NCBI RefSeq assembly: GCF_002760615.1
Contig: NZ_AWWI01000100.1
Coordinates: forward strand, 124,001-188,000
Origin: Puniceibacterium antarcticum
GTDB lineage: Bacteria; Pseudomonadota; Alphaproteobacteria; Rhodobacterales; Rhodobacteraceae
Direction of reading: 5' to 3'
Length of the DNA stretch: 64,000 nucleotides
Notes under the pieces: model-generated
Database searches by the model: none
Seen by the model: only the letters and a program-made list of their open reading frames with translations
Told to the model about the DNA's origin: nothing
Program-made: the position numbers and the translations under genes
Shown here: piece after piece, positions 63,523-64,000 of the stretch
Layout: every line of letters starts with the position of its first letter
How positions within the stretch are numbered: position 1 is the stretch's first letter

Positions 63523-64000
63523 CTAGCCCTGCACCCGCGTATAGGTCCCCTGTCCTGCCAGGATGCCCTTGAACCCGCCCGGCTCGTCCAGCGAAAAGAC
63601 GATGATCGGCAGCTTGTTGTCCCGCGCAAGCGCAATGGCCGTTGCGTCCATCACCTTGAGGTTTTTGGCAAGGCAGTCATCATAGCTCACCGTTTCATAG
63701 CGCACGGCGTCGTCATGTTTCATCGGGTCCTTGTCATAGACGCCGTCCACCTTGGTGCCCTTGAAGATCGCCTGACAGGTCATTTCATTGGCCCGCAGCG
63801 TCGCAGCAGTGTCGGTGGTGAAATAGGGGTTGCCCGTGCCGGCGGCAAAGATGCAGACACGCTTTTTCTCAAGATGGCGCACCGCGCGGCGGCGAATATA
63901 GGGCTCGCAGACCTGATCCATCGGAATGGCGCTGATCGTGCGGGTGTGGATGTTAAGCTGTTCCAGCGCCGCCTGCATGGCAAGCGCGTTCATCACCGTG
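63523..64000 (-). CDS. pyrH: Uridylate kinase, C-terminal part (5' end outside window)
   Basis: UMP kinase phosphorylates UMP to UDP. The visible 159 codons cover the C-terminal two thirds of an amino-acid-kinase fold. Seen are [34 protein letters not shown], the [16 protein letters not shown] motif, [23 protein letters not shown] and IVFSLDEPG near the end. The frame stays open to the window edge, so the start lies beyond base 64000. It heads the minus-strand envelope operon. Confidence 0.96.
   Translation of the reverse strand, partial: TVMNALAMQAALEQLNIHTRTISAIPMDQVCEPYIRRRAVRHLEKKRVCIFAAGTGNPYFTTDTAATLRANEMTCQAIFKGTKVDGVYDKDPMKHDDAVRYETVSYDDCLAKNLKVMDATAIALARDNKLPIIVFSLDEPGGFKGILAGQGTYTRVQG

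Overview
The window is about 64 kb of high-GC DNA with closely packed, often ATGA-overlapping genes. Its gene content points to the Roseobacter/Rhodobacter group of Alphaproteobacteria: ChpT phosphotransferase, a B12-dependent class II ribonucleotide reductase (NrdJ), ornithine-lipid genes olsBA, LpxI rather than LpxH, an L21 protein with a helix-hairpin-helix tail, and CtaA. I do not assign a genus.

Layout. 0-3 kb: 3' end of gyrA and two uncharacterised genes. 3-9 kb: M32 carboxypeptidase and heme A synthase, the RNA methylase TrmJ, a ThiE-like protein and olsB-olsA. 9-16 kb: a DUF3553-type small protein, chpT, and a housekeeping block rplU-rpmA / GNAT / obgE-proB-proA with a decayed second GNAT gene. 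16.5-22.7 kb: a 6.1-kb integrative island in a tRNA-Ser(CGA) gene, bounded by a 17-bp direct repeat. It carries a tyrosine integrase, a MarR-like regulator, a serine recombinase, a ParB-like protein and an unknown tail-anchored protein. 22.9-29.5 kb: a catabolic operon (two permeases, binding protein, ATPase, 2-hydroxyacid dehydrogenase, KDG-type kinase, hydratase-like protein) under an adjacent LacI-type regulator, with a perfect 20-bp palindrome abutting a TATAAT -10 box. 29.7-30.5 kb: relics of an amidohydrolase and a dipeptide-type ABC ATPase. 30.7-33.5 kb: GntR regulator, flavin reductase-like protein and GntP permease. 33.9-38 kb: nrdJ with a candidate tandem NrdR-box region and DnaA-box-like sites upstream. 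38-41 kb: an EEP-family hydrolase, cardiolipin synthase and an FAH protein. 41-45.6 kb: a form-II CO-dehydrogenase-like molybdenum hydroxylase (coxG-S-L-M order). 45.7-48.1 kb: a short-chain dehydrogenase and a two-gene ABC transporter of the PQQ/alcohol-associated type. 48.4-51.2 kb: a HerA-like ATPase, a non-coding interval with two strong plus-strand intrinsic terminators (candidate small RNAs), and an IalB-like protein. 51.2-64 kb: the envelope operon pyrH-(membrane protein)-dedA-frr-uppS-cdsA-dxr-rseP-bamA-ompH-fabZ-lpxA-lpxI-lpxB, all on the minus strand.

How the genes work together. The last block couples isoprenoid and lipid carrier synthesis, phospholipid precursors, outer-membrane protein assembly and lipid A synthesis. 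olsBA and cardiolipin synthase add further membrane-lipid functions. The accessory centre (16-33 kb) holds the island, relic genes and two regulator-controlled catabolic loci, and has most of the unusual signals: phased repeats, operator-like palindromes and pseudogenes. I found no CRISPR array, rRNA operon or complete insertion sequence.
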